A stretch of DNA of 64,000 nucleotides from Bacillus sp. EB600 (GTDB lineage: Bacteria > Bacillota > Bacilli > Bacillales > Cytobacillaceae), in assembly GCF_024494385.1 (NCBI RefSeq), contig NZ_JAEVLT010000001.1, positions 372,001-436,000 on the forward strand, in the 5' to 3' direction. Positions within the stretch are counted from its first letter, which is position 1. Each line of letters opens with the position of its first letter. Of this stretch, positions 31,025 through 39,340 are shown one piece after another. Under the pieces are notes generated by a model. The model had not been told where the DNA came from and made no database searches. It saw only the letters and a program-made list of their open reading frames with translations. Position numbers and translations under genes: made by a program.

Positions 31025-32229
31025 CTACCTCATCATCATTGTTACATTACCAGCTGCAACAATGACTGTTATGCTTAAAAAGAACATAAGTGAAACAATC
31101 GCTAATGCTGCAAAAACATAGATGACGCTTTTTGAAATAATATCTAAACAGCTAATGATGGGACCTCCGCCTAAAGGCTGAAGTATAGCGGCTGCAAATT
31201 TATAAATAAAAGCAATCATTAGAATTTTTATGGCTGGAAAAGCAACAATAATTAATAGAATCGCTACACCGGCAATCCCTACCGAATTTTTGAGAAGAGC
31301 CGATGCACTTACAACTGTATCTGTCGCATCTGTGAACATTCTTCCGATGACAGGTATAAAGTTTCCAGTAATAAATTTGGCTGTTTTAATTGTAATACCA
31401 TCTGCTACTGCTGTTGAGGCACCTTGAACCGAGATAACGCCTAGGAAAACGGTTAAGAACAGTCCCATGAGACTGATGCTCCAGTTCCGCAGTAAACCAG
31501 CTAATTGAGTGACCTTGTAATTTTCACTCATCGTGCTGACAATGCTTAATAGCGCTCCTAAAAACAGCAGGGGCAGGATGACATATTGAATTAGAAGCCC
31601 GCTCGTGTTCATTAAAAATAAAATGACAGGGTGAAAAAACGCTGCAGACACTATCCCGCCAGATGCCGCCATTAAAGCCAGCAGTAACGGGATCAGCGCA
31701 AGAACAAATGAGATCATGGTCCCGATTGTTTCATTTGTATAATTCATGGCAATGTGAAAGCTATTTAATGCCAAAATAACAAGAACCATATAAACAATTG
31801 AGTAGGCAACTTTGCTAACTGTACTTTTTTCGAATGCATTTTGTAATGATTGAAGAAACATGCTAAAAACAGTCAGCAAAATTAACGAACCCAGTAATTT
31901 TCCATTGGCAAGAAATTCATGAAAGACAAATTTTAAAATAGCTTCGCTCCATTGTTTAAAAGAGAATTTTTTATCCCCCTTGATAAAATCATAAAGACTC
32001 CCTTTTTGATTCTCAGGAAGAAACCCTCCATACTTGCTTGAAATGTCTTCCCAAAATTTTTTAAGATCCGTTAAGTCCAATGCTTTCAACTGAGAATCTA
32101 CTAATTCTTGGGAGAAAGTTGCTTTATTCCTTCTGCAGTTTGACTTTCCTCTGAAGCTTGTACACTATGACTCAATAAAAAAAAGAAAAGAAGAGTGATA
32201 ATAGAGATAAACTTTAGCCGCTGCTTCAA
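31025..32229 (-). pseudogene. spoIIIAE: Stage III sporulation protein AE with an apparent frameshift near the 5' end
   Basis: The membrane body is intact from 32089 down (354 residues, beginning LKALDLTDLKKFWEDISSKYGGFLPE, with seven or so membrane helices and a C-terminal NVTMMMR). It has no signal peptide and no ribosome site. Upstream, in the next frame, TTG at 32229 follows GGGGTG by 6 bases and encodes a clear signal peptide, MKQRLKFISIITLLFFFLLS, then HSVQASEESQ, stopping at TAG (32101-32103). The body frame continues upstream as SQELVDSQ until a TAG at 32165. Joining the two needs one extra base between 32104 and 32164 and would give about 401 residues, the normal SpoIIIAE length. Either a real one-base deletion or a sequencing indel. 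Confidence 0.85.
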
Positions 32230-32265
32230 TTGTTTCACCCCGTTTATATAGAAAAAATGTGCATT

Positions 32266-32655
32266 TTAGCTTGGAATAAGTTTAATAACTGTCTCAATCA
32301 TTACTGTTAAGATCGGGATCGCCATTGCCAGGATAATAATTTTTCCGGCTAGTTCAATTTTTGAAGAAATCGCACCTTGGCCTGCATCTTTTGTTATCTG
32401 TGCTGCAAATTCGGCAATATAGGCAATACCAATGATTTTTAAAATAGTTTCCACATAAACCATATTGACCTTTGCATTGACGGCTAATTTTTCAAGCATA
32501 TTAATAATTTCATAAATTTTATCAACTAGAAAAAGAAAGATCGTACAGCCAACAAATACAACAAGGAGAAACGCAAAATTTTGTTTTTGCTCCTTTAGTA
32601 TCAGTGCAAGAAATGTCGCTACTAAAGCTAATCCGACTATTTTTATGATTTCAAT
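32266..32655 (-). CDS. spoIIIAD: Stage III sporulation protein AD, apparently starting at ATT
   Basis: The full-length 129-residue SpoIIIAD is read from ATT at 32655 (IEIIKIVGLALVATFLALIL...), with GGGGG about 8 bases upstream. It has three or four membrane helices and the conserved KIIGIAYIAEFAAQITKDAGQGA. No ATG, GTG or TTG occurs in frame before 32499, where an ATG would give only 77 residues and remove the first half of the protein. The frame is open throughout and the N-terminal residues look like SpoIIIAD, so ATT initiation is the simplest reading. It is co-transcribed with spoIIIAC (16 bases apart). Confidence 0.85.
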   Translation of the reverse strand: MEIIKIVGLALVATFLALILKEQKQNFAFLLVVFVGCTIFLFLVDKIYEIINMLEKLAVNAKVNMVYVETILKIIGIAYIAEFAAQITKDAGQGAISSKIELAGKIIILAMAIPILTVMIETVIKLIPS

Positions 32656-32671
32656 GGCCGCTTCCCCCTCT

Positions 32672-32875
32672 CTATTGATATAAAAAAACTGATTTTATTT
32701 TTTGAAAGAGATCATCGACAATCGTAGCAACTTGAAAAAGAATGTAAATAAAGCCAAAAAGCGTTACCCATTGGGCATATTCTTTTTTTCCAACCTGATC
32801 AAGGACAGTATGCAAAAATGCAACGACAATTCCGACTCCGGCAATTTTAAAGATAATGTCCACTTCTAACCCCAT
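32672..32875 (-). CDS. spoIIIAC: Stage III sporulation protein AC
   Basis: The 67-residue protein has two membrane helices (about 7-25 and 37-53) with the conserved IAGVGIVVAFLHTVLDQVGKKEYAQW. It is a small membrane component of the SpoIIIA complex, similar in sequence to part of SpoIIIAD. It starts at ATG 11 bases after spoIIIAB. Confidence 0.93.
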   Translation of the reverse strand: MGLEVDIIFKIAGVGIVVAFLHTVLDQVGKKEYAQWVTLFGFIYILFQVATIVDDLFQKIKSVFLYQ

Positions 32876-32886
32876 TGCTTTTCCCC

Positions 32887-33402
32887 CTAAATAAATAAAA
32901 TAATCAATAACAATCCCGAAAGGAGCCCGAGACTCTTCACCATTTTTTCATATTTCATCTGCTTATCCCGGGCGTCCGCTTCTTCTCTTTCTAAATGGGT
33001 GAGGGTAAGCATAATTTGTTTTTGCTGCGATAGCCGATCATGGCGGCCAAGCGTTTCTCCAAATTGTTTCATGATTTCAAATTCCCCCTGTTTTAGAGCG
33101 GTTTGTTTCCATACCTCTTTTAAACTGGCCTCCCAGGCTTCTCGTACAGTTGTTTCCGTATCAGTTAATTTCTTTGCAAAGTCTGCAAAAAATCCGGCTA
33201 ATGGTTTGGATAATTGTTCTGCAAGTCTCCCGGCTGCTTCATGTAACGGTGTTTGTCCATACATAATTTCTGCCTCAAGAGATTGAAGTGAAGATTTTAA
33301 TAATCTAAGCTGTTTAGGCCGTTCGCTCAAATGCCGCGCTGCCTCAAAACCAGTCCAAGTGGTCGCAATCATAATTAAAATGGCACCAATTAGCTTGATC
33401 AT
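32887..33402 (-). CDS. spoIIIAB: Stage III sporulation protein AB
   Basis: The 171-residue product has a short N-terminal membrane helix (LIGAILIMIATTWTGFEAA), an all-helical soluble domain (about 30-150) and a C-terminal membrane helix (LGLLSGLLLIILFI). SpoIIIAB resembles GspF-type platform proteins of secretion systems. It begins immediately at the end of spoIIIAA (ATG adjacent to the stop) and is intact. Confidence 0.93.
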   Translation of the reverse strand: MIKLIGAILIMIATTWTGFEAARHLSERPKQLRLLKSSLQSLEAEIMYGQTPLHEAAGRLAEQLSKPLAGFFADFAKKLTDTETTVREAWEASLKEVWKQTALKQGEFEIMKQFGETLGRHDRLSQQKQIMLTLTHLEREEADARDKQMKYEKMVKSLGLLSGLLLIILFI

Positions 33403-34326
33403 TTACCTCACACTCACTTTTCGACTCATTTCATTTCCGTTTCCATCAAATATATGGGCAATTGTTCCTGGTCCCTGTTTTCTGCTAAGGACGATATAAC
33501 GCTGGAAAATATCCTGGTCAAGAATCTCTCTTAGCGACGGGCGTTTCCTTATATCAGCAAGGCTGTTACCATGTGTAGTCATCATTAGCTTTATTCCGGC
33601 ATGTACAGCTTCCATAATCGCCTCTGCATCTTCCTTCCTGCCAATTTCATCGACGATCAAAACATCTGGGCTCATCGAGCGAATCATCATCATCATTCCC
33701 TCTGCCTTCGGACAGGCATCAAGGACATCGACACGGTGCCCAAAGGTTAATTGTGGAACCCCATTTACACAACCGGCAATTTCGGAACGTTCATCAACAA
33801 TCCCCACCTTGACTGCTGGACGAGCATTGTTTGAATCACCCGATGAAATTGCTCTGGCCAAATCTCTTAATAAGGTTGTTTTTCCAGTTTGGGGCGGGCC
33901 AATAATCATGGTATGCATCCATTCACTCATAAAAACATAAGGAATGATCGAATTAGCTATTCCGGTTCTTTCCTTGGCAATCCGTATGTTAAAGGATGAA
34001 ACATCCCGAATCGCTTTTACTTTCCCTTCCTCAAGAATGACCTTTCCAGCAAGACCGATTCGGTGCCCCCCTGAAACAGTTATATACCCGCGTTTCAATT
34101 CTTCCTCAATCGCATAAATGGAAAAGTGACTAATTTTATTCATTAAATGGAAAGCATCTTCCGGTAGAATGACATAAGGTAAAAAAACTAACGCTCCATC
34201 CATAGTAATTTCAATTGGTCGATTAATCCGAATCCTTATTTCTTCTATTCCTTCTTGTTGGGAAGGAGGAATTCGATTTATCATATCCGCAATAGTTTTA
34301 GGTAAGAATCTAATTATTGTTTCCAA
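33403..34326 (-). CDS. spoIIIAA: Stage III sporulation protein AA (ATPase)
   Basis: The 307-residue cytoplasmic secretion-type ATPase presumably powers the SpoIIIA channel. The Walker A is GPPQTGKTTLLRDLAR (about 144-159), Walker B VLIVDEIGRKED near 212, and the region GGHRIGLAGKV lies in the N-terminal domain. The start is TTG, with GGGAGG 7 bases upstream. It is the first gene of the operon and is preceded by a sigma-E-like promoter. Confidence 0.95.
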   Translation of the reverse strand: METIIRFLPKTIADMINRIPPSQQEGIEEIRIRINRPIEITMDGALVFLPYVILPEDAFHLMNKISHFSIYAIEEELKRGYITVSGGHRIGLAGKVILEEGKVKAIRDVSSFNIRIAKERTGIANSIIPYVFMSEWMHTMIIGPPQTGKTTLLRDLARAISSGDSNNARPAVKVGIVDERSEIAGCVNGVPQLTFGHRVDVLDACPKAEGMMMMIRSMSPDVLIVDEIGRKEDAEAIMEAVHAGIKLMMTTHGNSLADIRKRPSLREILDQDIFQRYIVLSRKQGPGTIAHIFDGNGNEMSRKVSVR

Positions 34327-34360
34327 ATTTTTACCTCCCTGCTGCTTGTCTCATTAGTTA

Positions 34361-34390
34361 AAATGTATTCTTAGTTACAAACATTATGCC
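34361..34390 (-). promoter_or_regulatory. Possible sigma-E promoter of the spoIIIA operon
   Basis: On the minus strand GGCATAAT is followed after 14 bases by ATACATTT, a fair match to sigma-E (-35 GTCATATT, -10 CATACAAT), about 35 bases before the spoIIIAA start. Sigma-E control of spoIIIA is established in B. subtilis; the boxes are my reading. Confidence 0.45.
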
Positions 34391-34442
34391 TTTGAATTCA
34401 TGTAAACTTTGGGTCTTTGTAAAGTAAGCCTTTTATGAAAGA

Positions 34443-34478
34443 AAAAAGGATTTAGCCATCAATCCTGGTTAAATCCTT
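34443..34478 (-). terminator. Terminator after the ResA/CcmG-like gene
   Basis: AAGGATTTAACC/GGCTAAATCCTT is followed by TTTT on the minus strand, 11 bases past the stop codon. It closes the cytochrome island on its left side. Confidence 0.85.
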
Positions 34479-34488
34479 ACGATCAAAT

Positions 34489-34998
34489 CTATTTATCATA
34501 TTTTTTCACAAAGCTGTATAGTTGGTTTTCAGTAAGCGGACCATTATAATGTTCCCTTATTACTCCACCTCTATCAATTATAAATGTCTCAGGCTGGCCC
34601 GTTACATTATAAATTTTAGAGATCTTTGCATTATAATCGAATAAATAGATTGCAGGGGTATCATATTTTTTCAGAAAGGTTTTTACCCGATCCTTGGTTT
34701 CACCCCTATTCAACATAACAAGTTTATATTTACTTCCGTAATCTTTGGCAAATTGCTCTAATTCAGGTGCTTCATCTTTACAAGGCTCACACCAAGTAGC
34801 AAAGTAGTTGATAATTACCATATTACCTTTAAGATCGGAGAGCTTTGTCGTAGAGCCCTCCAAATTAGGCAGTGAAAAATTATAGGCTTTATCGCCAACA
34901 TCTGTTTTTTTGCCTTGATTCACTAAGCCATAGGCGAAATAGCCAAACATTCCGATTAAAAGAATTAACACGAGCGGTTTAATAACTCGCTTATTCAT
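34489..34998 (-). CDS. Membrane-anchored thiol-disulfide oxidoreductase, ResA/CcmG type
   Basis: The 169-residue product has an N-terminal signal anchor (about 7-24, PLVLILLIGMFGYFAYGLV), then a TlpA/ResA-like thioredoxin domain with FATWCEPCKDEAPELEQFA (active-site CEPC about residue 72) and the cis-Pro loop VTGQPETFIID. It should keep apocytochrome CxxCH cysteines reduced before heme attachment. AGGAGG lies 7 bases before ATG at 34998; an upstream in-frame start is not needed. It lies 150 bases after ccmD behind a possible terminator, so it may have its own promoter. It could be called CcmG or ResA; the System I context favours a CcmG role. Confidence 0.9.
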   Translation of the reverse strand: MNKRVIKPLVLILLIGMFGYFAYGLVNQGKKTDVGDKAYNFSLPNLEGSTTKLSDLKGNMVIINYFATWCEPCKDEAPELEQFAKDYGSKYKLVMLNRGETKDRVKTFLKKYDTPAIYLFDYNAKISKIYNVTGQPETFIIDRGGVIREHYNGPLTENQLYSFVKKYDK

Positions 34999-35061
34999 TC
35001 CGTTTCCTCCTAACACCAGGAAGTTAATCAAATTAGCAGTTATGGTTCTGATGGTTGCTGC

Positions 35062-35090
35062 AAAAGACCTGTTCCTTAAACAGGTCTTTT
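35062..35090 (-). terminator. Possible terminator after ccmD
   Basis: AAAAGACCTGTT/AACAGGTCTTTT with a 5-base loop lies between ccmD and the thioredoxin-like gene, with A and T tracts on both sides. Confidence 0.7.
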
Positions 35091-35126
35091 ATTTTGATAA
35101 TAAGTACTAACGGTTAAACTTTGAGA

Positions 35127-35150
35127 ACTGTCTAGCTTCAGCGCCCGCTT
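35127..35150 (+). repeat. Minimal remnant of the dispersed repeat, copy D
   Basis: CTGTCTAGCTTCAGCGCCCG is the left end of copies B and C joined to CGCTTTTA; it abuts the ccmD stop codon. Confidence 0.6.
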
Positions 35151-35276
35151 TTATTTCTCTAACTGCTTAAGAAATTCGATTTCCTTTTTAAGGCTTTTAT
35201 GACGTTTACCCAAAATAAGCAAGTACCCAAAGATAATCAACCAAATTGCTGAATATGCTGCATATACAAATGCCAT
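35151..35276 (-). CDS. ccmD: Small CcmD-like heme exporter subunit
   Basis: The 41-residue protein begins MAFVYAAYSAIWLIIFGYLL, a single membrane helix, followed by a basic/charged tail GKRHKSLKKEIEFLKQLEK. This is the CcmD layout (one helix, then a positively charged cytoplasmic segment). GGAGGAG is 7 bases before the ATG. It lies directly after ccmC, where ccmD is normally found. CcmD helps release holo-CcmE from the CcmABC complex. Confidence 0.85.
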   Translation of the reverse strand: MAFVYAAYSAIWLIIFGYLLILGKRHKSLKKEIEFLKQLEK

Positions 35277-35288
35277 TTAAATCTCCTC

Positions 35289-36053
35289 CTATTTTTCTAA
35301 ATCCTCACGTAATTTTTCTTTATATTGATTTACTTTAATTCTCATATTCTCAAAAGATACTCCTTCATAAAGAAGATACGCATAAAGGAAGGTCAAAGCG
35401 GCAATTGAAACTAGTAAAGCTACCAGCATATTTCCTTCAATTCCTCCGCCTTGTTGGGAAACACCATTTCCAAACACGATTGGATGAAGCTTTGTCTGCC
35501 ACCAGCGAATCGCAAAGAAAACAATCGGTACATCCGCAAAACCAAGGATTCCAAAAACAGACGCAAGTCTAGCTTTCTTATCCCAGACCCCGTCCATTTG
35601 GCGAATCATGATGTAGGCCACATAGATAAACCAAAGAATAAGTGTCGTTGTTAAGCGTGGTTCCCAGACCCACCAGGTATTCCAGGCAGACTTTGCCCAA
35701 ATTGGTCCGGTCACTAATACCATTGTTGTAAAAACTACTCCTAGTTCTGCGGATACATAGGCATATGTATCAAAAATTCTCTTTCTTTTTACAAGATACA
35801 AAATACTAAAGATAAATGTTACGAAAAAGGCTAAAAATGCAGTAGATGCTGAACCAACATGGAAATAAAAGATTTTTTGCACGATGCCCATTGTTTTTTC
35901 AATATGGGCATACATAAAAATGAGATAAATTGCCGCTAATATGGTTACAACGGTCCCAGCAAACAAAACTTTTGATACAAGTGGGCTGCTCGTGCTCTCA
36001 ACCAGTTTTGACTCAGGGAGGACCATATGCTCCTGTTCGAGATTCATACTCAT
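35289..36053 (-). CDS. ccmC: Heme exporter/transfer protein CcmC
   Basis: The 254-residue protein has about six membrane helices and the heme-handling tryptophan-rich segment WAKSAWNTWWVWEPRLTTTLILW (about 119-141), with flanking conserved histidines at HVGSASTAF and near WWQTKLHP. In System I, CcmC attaches heme to CcmE at the outer face of the membrane. GGAGGTG precedes the ATG, 3 bases after ccmB. It resembles the CcmC/CcsA family, but the operon with ccmAB and ccmE identifies it as CcmC. Confidence 0.92.
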   Translation of the reverse strand: MSMNLEQEHMVLPESKLVESTSSPLVSKVLFAGTVVTILAAIYLIFMYAHIEKTMGIVQKIFYFHVGSASTAFLAFFVTFIFSILYLVKRKRIFDTYAYVSAELGVVFTTMVLVTGPIWAKSAWNTWWVWEPRLTTTLILWFIYVAYIMIRQMDGVWDKKARLASVFGILGFADVPIVFFAIRWWQTKLHPIVFGNGVSQQGGGIEGNMLVALLVSIAALTFLYAYLLYEGVSFENMRIKVNQYKEKLREDLEK

Positions 36054-36056
36054 CTT

Positions 36057-36737
36057 TTACACCTCCAAAACGTAGTCTATTAATAAGAAACAAAGAACAA
36101 AAAAGATAACATCATAGGCAGATACTAATTGAATCCATGCCAGTGCACTCGAGATTTTTTCCATATTCGTTAAGGTAATTCTAGTTGCTTGAACGACACC
36201 AATTAAGATCGGACTTGTAATTGGAAAAAGCAGAAGCGGAAGAAGCATTTCACTGCTTTTTGAATTTGCAGCCAGCGCCGCTAAAAAAGTCCCAATACTA
36301 ATAAAGCCAAAACTTCCGATAAAGACTACTAAAATGAAGTATGGCAAACTTCCCGTAATCTTAAAATTAAACAATAAGAAAAGGAATGGGATTGAAACGA
36401 TTTCAACAACCAAAATCATCGCAAAGTTGGCAAAAAACTTTCCTAAATAGATACTTGCAGCCTCCATCGGAGCAATTAATAATCCTTGCATCGTATCATT
36501 CCGCTGCTCAGATATGAAGGATCTATTTAATCCTAAAATTCCCGAAAAAACAACGATCACCCATATAACCCCTGGGATAACAGCTTGAGTTGTATTATTA
36601 GCCGGATCAAAAGCGAAGCTGAACACTAAAATAACCAGCCCGGCAAAAATGATCATTGTTACCAAAATTTGCTTTGTCTTTAACTCAGAATACAAATCTT
36701 TTTTTGCAAGCAGGAGGGCCGTTCTAAATAGTGTCAT
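36057..36737 (-). CDS. ccmB: Heme exporter ABC permease CcmB
   Basis: The 226-residue membrane protein has six predicted helices, beginning TLFRTALLLAKKDLYSELKTKQ, with SFISEQRNDTMQGLLIAPMEAASIYLGKF (about 74-102) typical of CcmB. With CcmA it forms the ABC machine that uses ATP to release holo-CcmE from CcmCD. Its start overlaps the ccmA stop by 4 bases, so it is translationally coupled. Confidence 0.93.
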   Translation of the reverse strand: MTLFRTALLLAKKDLYSELKTKQILVTMIIFAGLVILVFSFAFDPANNTTQAVIPGVIWVIVVFSGILGLNRSFISEQRNDTMQGLLIAPMEAASIYLGKFFANFAMILVVEIVSIPFLFLLFNFKITGSLPYFILVVFIGSFGFISIGTFLAALAANSKSSEMLLPLLLFPITSPILIGVVQATRITLTNMEKISSALAWIQLVSAYDVIFFVLCFLLIDYVLEV

Positions 36738-37444
36738 GATACTCCCTCCACTTGAAGCTGATATTTTTCGTTAACAAGGTTTAGATCTCTTTCGCCTAGC
36801 TTAAAGTCATCCACAATTTTTCCATTTTTAACGATCAAAATTCGATCACAGATTTCAGCAGCTTGTTTAAAATCATGAGTCACCATCAATGTTGTTGTTC
36901 CTTTTTCTTTCATGGAAACGATCACATGATTGAGAATGCTAATGGCCCCTTGATCGAGTCCAGTATGCGGTTCATCCAAGTAAAGGGCTTTTGGGTTTTG
37001 GATAATCGCTCTGGCAATCGCAATTCTCTGGATCATTCCTCGAGAGAAGTTTTTTACTGGTTCATTTAAGAAAAAGGACAACCCTACTTCTTTTACCAGT
37101 TCGATCGCTCTTTCCTCCGGATTTTTAACTCCATACAGTTTCCCAAAGAAAACAAGGTTTTCTAATGGAGAATATTGGTCGTAAAGTAAGCTGGAATGGG
37201 GTAAATAACCGAAAAGCTTTTTAATTTCAAGCTGGTTTTTTTTCAAATTCAGTCCATTAATCACCACTTGACCGGTTGTCGGCTTTATAAGAGTTGCAAG
37301 CACTTTAAGAAGTGTGCTTTTACCTGCACCGTTTGGGCCGAGAATCGCAACTGTCTCTCCCTGTGTGATGGAAAGGTCAATACCGCGTAGGATTAATTTA
37401 TTATCTGCTTGTTTCGTAAGGCCCTTTATGTCAATCAACTGCAA
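36734..37444 (-). CDS. ccmA: Heme exporter ATP-binding protein CcmA
   Basis: The 236-residue ABC ATPase has Walker A GPNGAGKST (about 36-44), signature NFSRGMIQRIAIARAI, Walker B ALYLDEPHTGLD and the switch His in VTHD. It lies in the ccm operon next to ccmB. The start is TTG; a second TTG two codons in has better spacing to GGGAG and may be the true start. Confidence 0.93.
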   Translation of the reverse strand: MQLIDIKGLTKQADNKLILRGIDLSITQGETVAILGPNGAGKSTLLKVLATLIKPTTGQVVINGLNLKKNQLEIKKLFGYLPHSSLLYDQYSPLENLVFFGKLYGVKNPEERAIELVKEVGLSFFLNEPVKNFSRGMIQRIAIARAIIQNPKALYLDEPHTGLDQGAISILNHVIVSMKEKGTTTLMVTHDFKQAAEICDRILIVKNGKIVDDFKLGERDLNLVNEKYQLQVEGVS

Positions 37445-37462
37445 TCACTCCCATTCCAACCA

Positions 37463-38449
37463 TTACTCGATAAATTGCCGTAAACCTACTTTCACTTGCA
37501 CTAAATGCTCTTTATAGGCTGCAAGCTTTTTATGGTAATCCTCCTCTGACAGTAATCCATCGCCATGTGTTTCTTCGAGTTCAATGATTTTATCGAGAAT
37601 TGTCTTTTGTTTAGACATTAACAACCTAAATGCCTTTTCCTCCTTGTCTGCTCCGGTTCTACCCTCTTCCAATTTTGCCTTCCTTCTAAAATAGACATAA
37701 TAAGAAAGACCAGCTAGAATAATTGCAATGAGGACAATTAAAAAGATATGTGGATTAAAACTGTGCAGTGCTGATTGTTCCCACATCCTGACATGCCCTG
37801 GATTATGAAAAGCCGGAGCCGACTTCGTTATGGAGCTATTACTAGTACTTTTCGTTTGTGACTGGGAGGTAACATTTTCCGGTTTTTTATCCTTGTCATA
37901 CACCATTGAAAATGTTTGATTAGCTTGAATCCCTTCAACACTATATCCAATATAATTTTGACCATCGAATTTAAAGGTGCCTTGATTCGTAGCCTCCGCG
38001 CCCTGGAAGGAGATGCTTCCCATTCCCTCAGGGACCAAAAACTGCATCTGCTGGACAGAGTAATCAAACTTCAAATTTATTTGCTTTCCCTTTGGCATTT
38101 TATAGCTATATGGCAATACTTCAGTTTGATTAGCTGGAATCGGATTGGTTGTAATAAAACCAAAATCGGTTTGTTTAATAGCAATCTTATTGTCTAAAAA
38201 ATTCAAATCAGTTGCTCCCGCAGGCAATGTTACTTTTAACACGGCTTCACTTGAACCGTCCCCTTTATACTCCGAGGATGATTGATTGGTAAAGTTGGCC
38301 ATATTCATCATGGTTGTTGAACCATCTTCCGCAGTACTTACAACAAGGTAATGCATATCAATTGAAATCTTCTGATTGGATGCCGCCAACCCAGCTGTTG
38401 GGATCAATAACAATAAGCCAAGAAAGAAGATGGTGATTTTTTTGATCAC
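37463..38449 (-). CDS. Membrane-anchored extracytoplasmic protein of the ccm operon, unrecognised
   Basis: I do not recognise this 328-residue protein. It has a signal peptide (about 1-22, ending GLAAS), a beta-rich ectodomain of about 200 residues, a Ser/Thr/Lys linker, a membrane helix (about 234-252, IFLIVLIAIILAGLSYYVYF) and a cytoplasmic tail ending in a short helical, SHOCT-like segment (LLSEEDYHKKLAAYKEHL). The gene overlaps ccmI by 4 bases and is 18 bases from ccmA, firmly inside the operon. The layout matches that of the product at 41831, suggesting a paired role in heme or apocytochrome handling, which is inference. No CxxCH or heme motif is visible. Confidence 0.8.
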   Translation of the reverse strand: MIKKITIFFLGLLLLIPTAGLAASNQKISIDMHYLVVSTAEDGSTTMMNMANFTNQSSSEYKGDGSSEAVLKVTLPAGATDLNFLDNKIAIKQTDFGFITTNPIPANQTEVLPYSYKMPKGKQINLKFDYSVQQMQFLVPEGMGSISFQGAEATNQGTFKFDGQNYIGYSVEGIQANQTFSMVYDKDKKPENVTSQSQTKSTSNSSITKSAPAFHNPGHVRMWEQSALHSFNPHIFLIVLIAIILAGLSYYVYFRRKAKLEEGRTGADKEEKAFRLLMSKQKTILDKIIELEETHGDGLLSEEDYHKKLAAYKEHLVQVKVGLRQFIE

Positions 38450-38823
38450 TTTTCATCCCCCTTTTTTTGCACGTGGCTTTTCATTGCTGCTTCTATTTCA
38501 CGTTCTACCTCAGCCATCAAATCGTTATCAACGGGTTGTTTCACCAGCTGATCTTCCTCTTCCTTCATGAGTACAGCTATTTGTTCCTCGTATTGTTTTT
38601 TCAAATTTTTATAATCGATATTTGAAATTTTATCCATTTTAAATTCGAATTCGATTTCATTAAGTGTTGATAATAGTGTTTCTTTCGTGTGTGCTAAATC
38701 CCCACCATTTATATTTAGCTTTAGGTAGCTATCCCATTTAAACAATGGGGAGATGACTAGGAAGAGGCAGCCAAGTATAAGAGCTGCTGTAAAAACCATT
38801 GAAATGATTGAAATATCATGCAT
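38446..38823 (-). CDS. ccmI: CcmI-like cytochrome c biogenesis protein (N-terminal module only)
   Basis: The 125-residue product has one N-terminal membrane helix (about 5-28) and a charged coiled coil with TLNEIEFEFKMDKISNIDYKNLKKQYEEQ. This resembles the ALxELEFDxxxGKLSxxDYxxL signature of the CcmI/CycH N-terminal region. The TPR periplasmic domain of Gram-negative CcmI is absent. It is placed between ccmH and the ectodomain protein at 37463. A GTG 3 codons upstream is an alternative start. Confidence 0.7.
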   Translation of the reverse strand: MHDISIISMVFTAALILGCLFLVISPLFKWDSYLKLNINGGDLAHTKETLLSTLNEIEFEFKMDKISNIDYKNLKKQYEEQIAVLMKEEEDQLVKQPVDNDLMAEVEREIEAAMKSHVQKKGDEK

Positions 38824-38835
38824 TATGTTCACATC

Positions 38836-39339
38836 CTAAAGATACTTTTTTCGTTCCTCTTCGATTATGGATGAAAGGATTTCCCTTTCAATATCCTCTT
38901 CCTCGTTATCATTCTCAATGATAGGTTCATCTGTTTCCTTTTTCTTAACCCATTTTCGAATAACAAAGAATATAGCCAATGCAGCAATTCCAAGTGCTAC
39001 GAAAGGAAGAATCCAAGCAGTTAAGCTAAAACCGCTTTTCTCAGGAGCCGTCAAAATTTCCTCACCGTAGATGTTGATATAGTACTTGCGAATTTTATCT
39101 TTGTCCCAGCCCTTATTCATCATCCCGACAAGATCCTTTTTAAAAGCTTTTGTCAGACTGCATGTATTTGGGTCACATTCAAAATGATCTTGGCCGCAGC
39201 CGCACGTACAGGCAAACTGGGAAGCTACCGCTTTAAATTCGGCAGATTTATAATCAATTGTTTTCGCTTCGGCACGGAAAAAGGATCCTTGAAAAATAAA
39301 CAATAGTAAGAGGAGGCCGATCATAAATTTTTTACTCAC
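38836..39339 (-). CDS. ccmH: CcmH-like thiol protein with a CxCGC motif
   Basis: The 167-residue product has a signal peptide (about 1-24), a helical CcmH/NrfF-type domain with FACTCGCGQDHFECDPNTCSL (about 41-61) and the MMNKGWDKDKIRKYYINIYGEEILTAPE region typical of CcmH, then a membrane helix (about 104-124) and an acidic cytoplasmic tail. CcmH normally has LRCxxCQ and reduces apocytochrome disulfides. Here there are five cysteines in a CxCGC-x7-C-x4-C pattern. The GTG start overlaps the ccmF stop (TGATGTG) after AGAGGTG. Confidence 0.88.
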   Translation of the reverse strand: MSKKFMIGLLLLLFIFQGSFFRAEAKTIDYKSAEFKAVASQFACTCGCGQDHFECDPNTCSLTKAFKKDLVGMMNKGWDKDKIRKYYINIYGEEILTAPEKSGFSLTAWILPFVALGIAALAIFFVIRKWVKKKETDEPIIENDNEEEDIEREILSSIIEEERKKYL

Positions 39340-39340
39340 A

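Noticed and set aside
32101..32164. Programmed -1 frameshift in spoIIIAE
   Set aside because: No convincing X-XXY-YYZ slippery heptamer or downstream structure is visible; a one-base indel is simpler.
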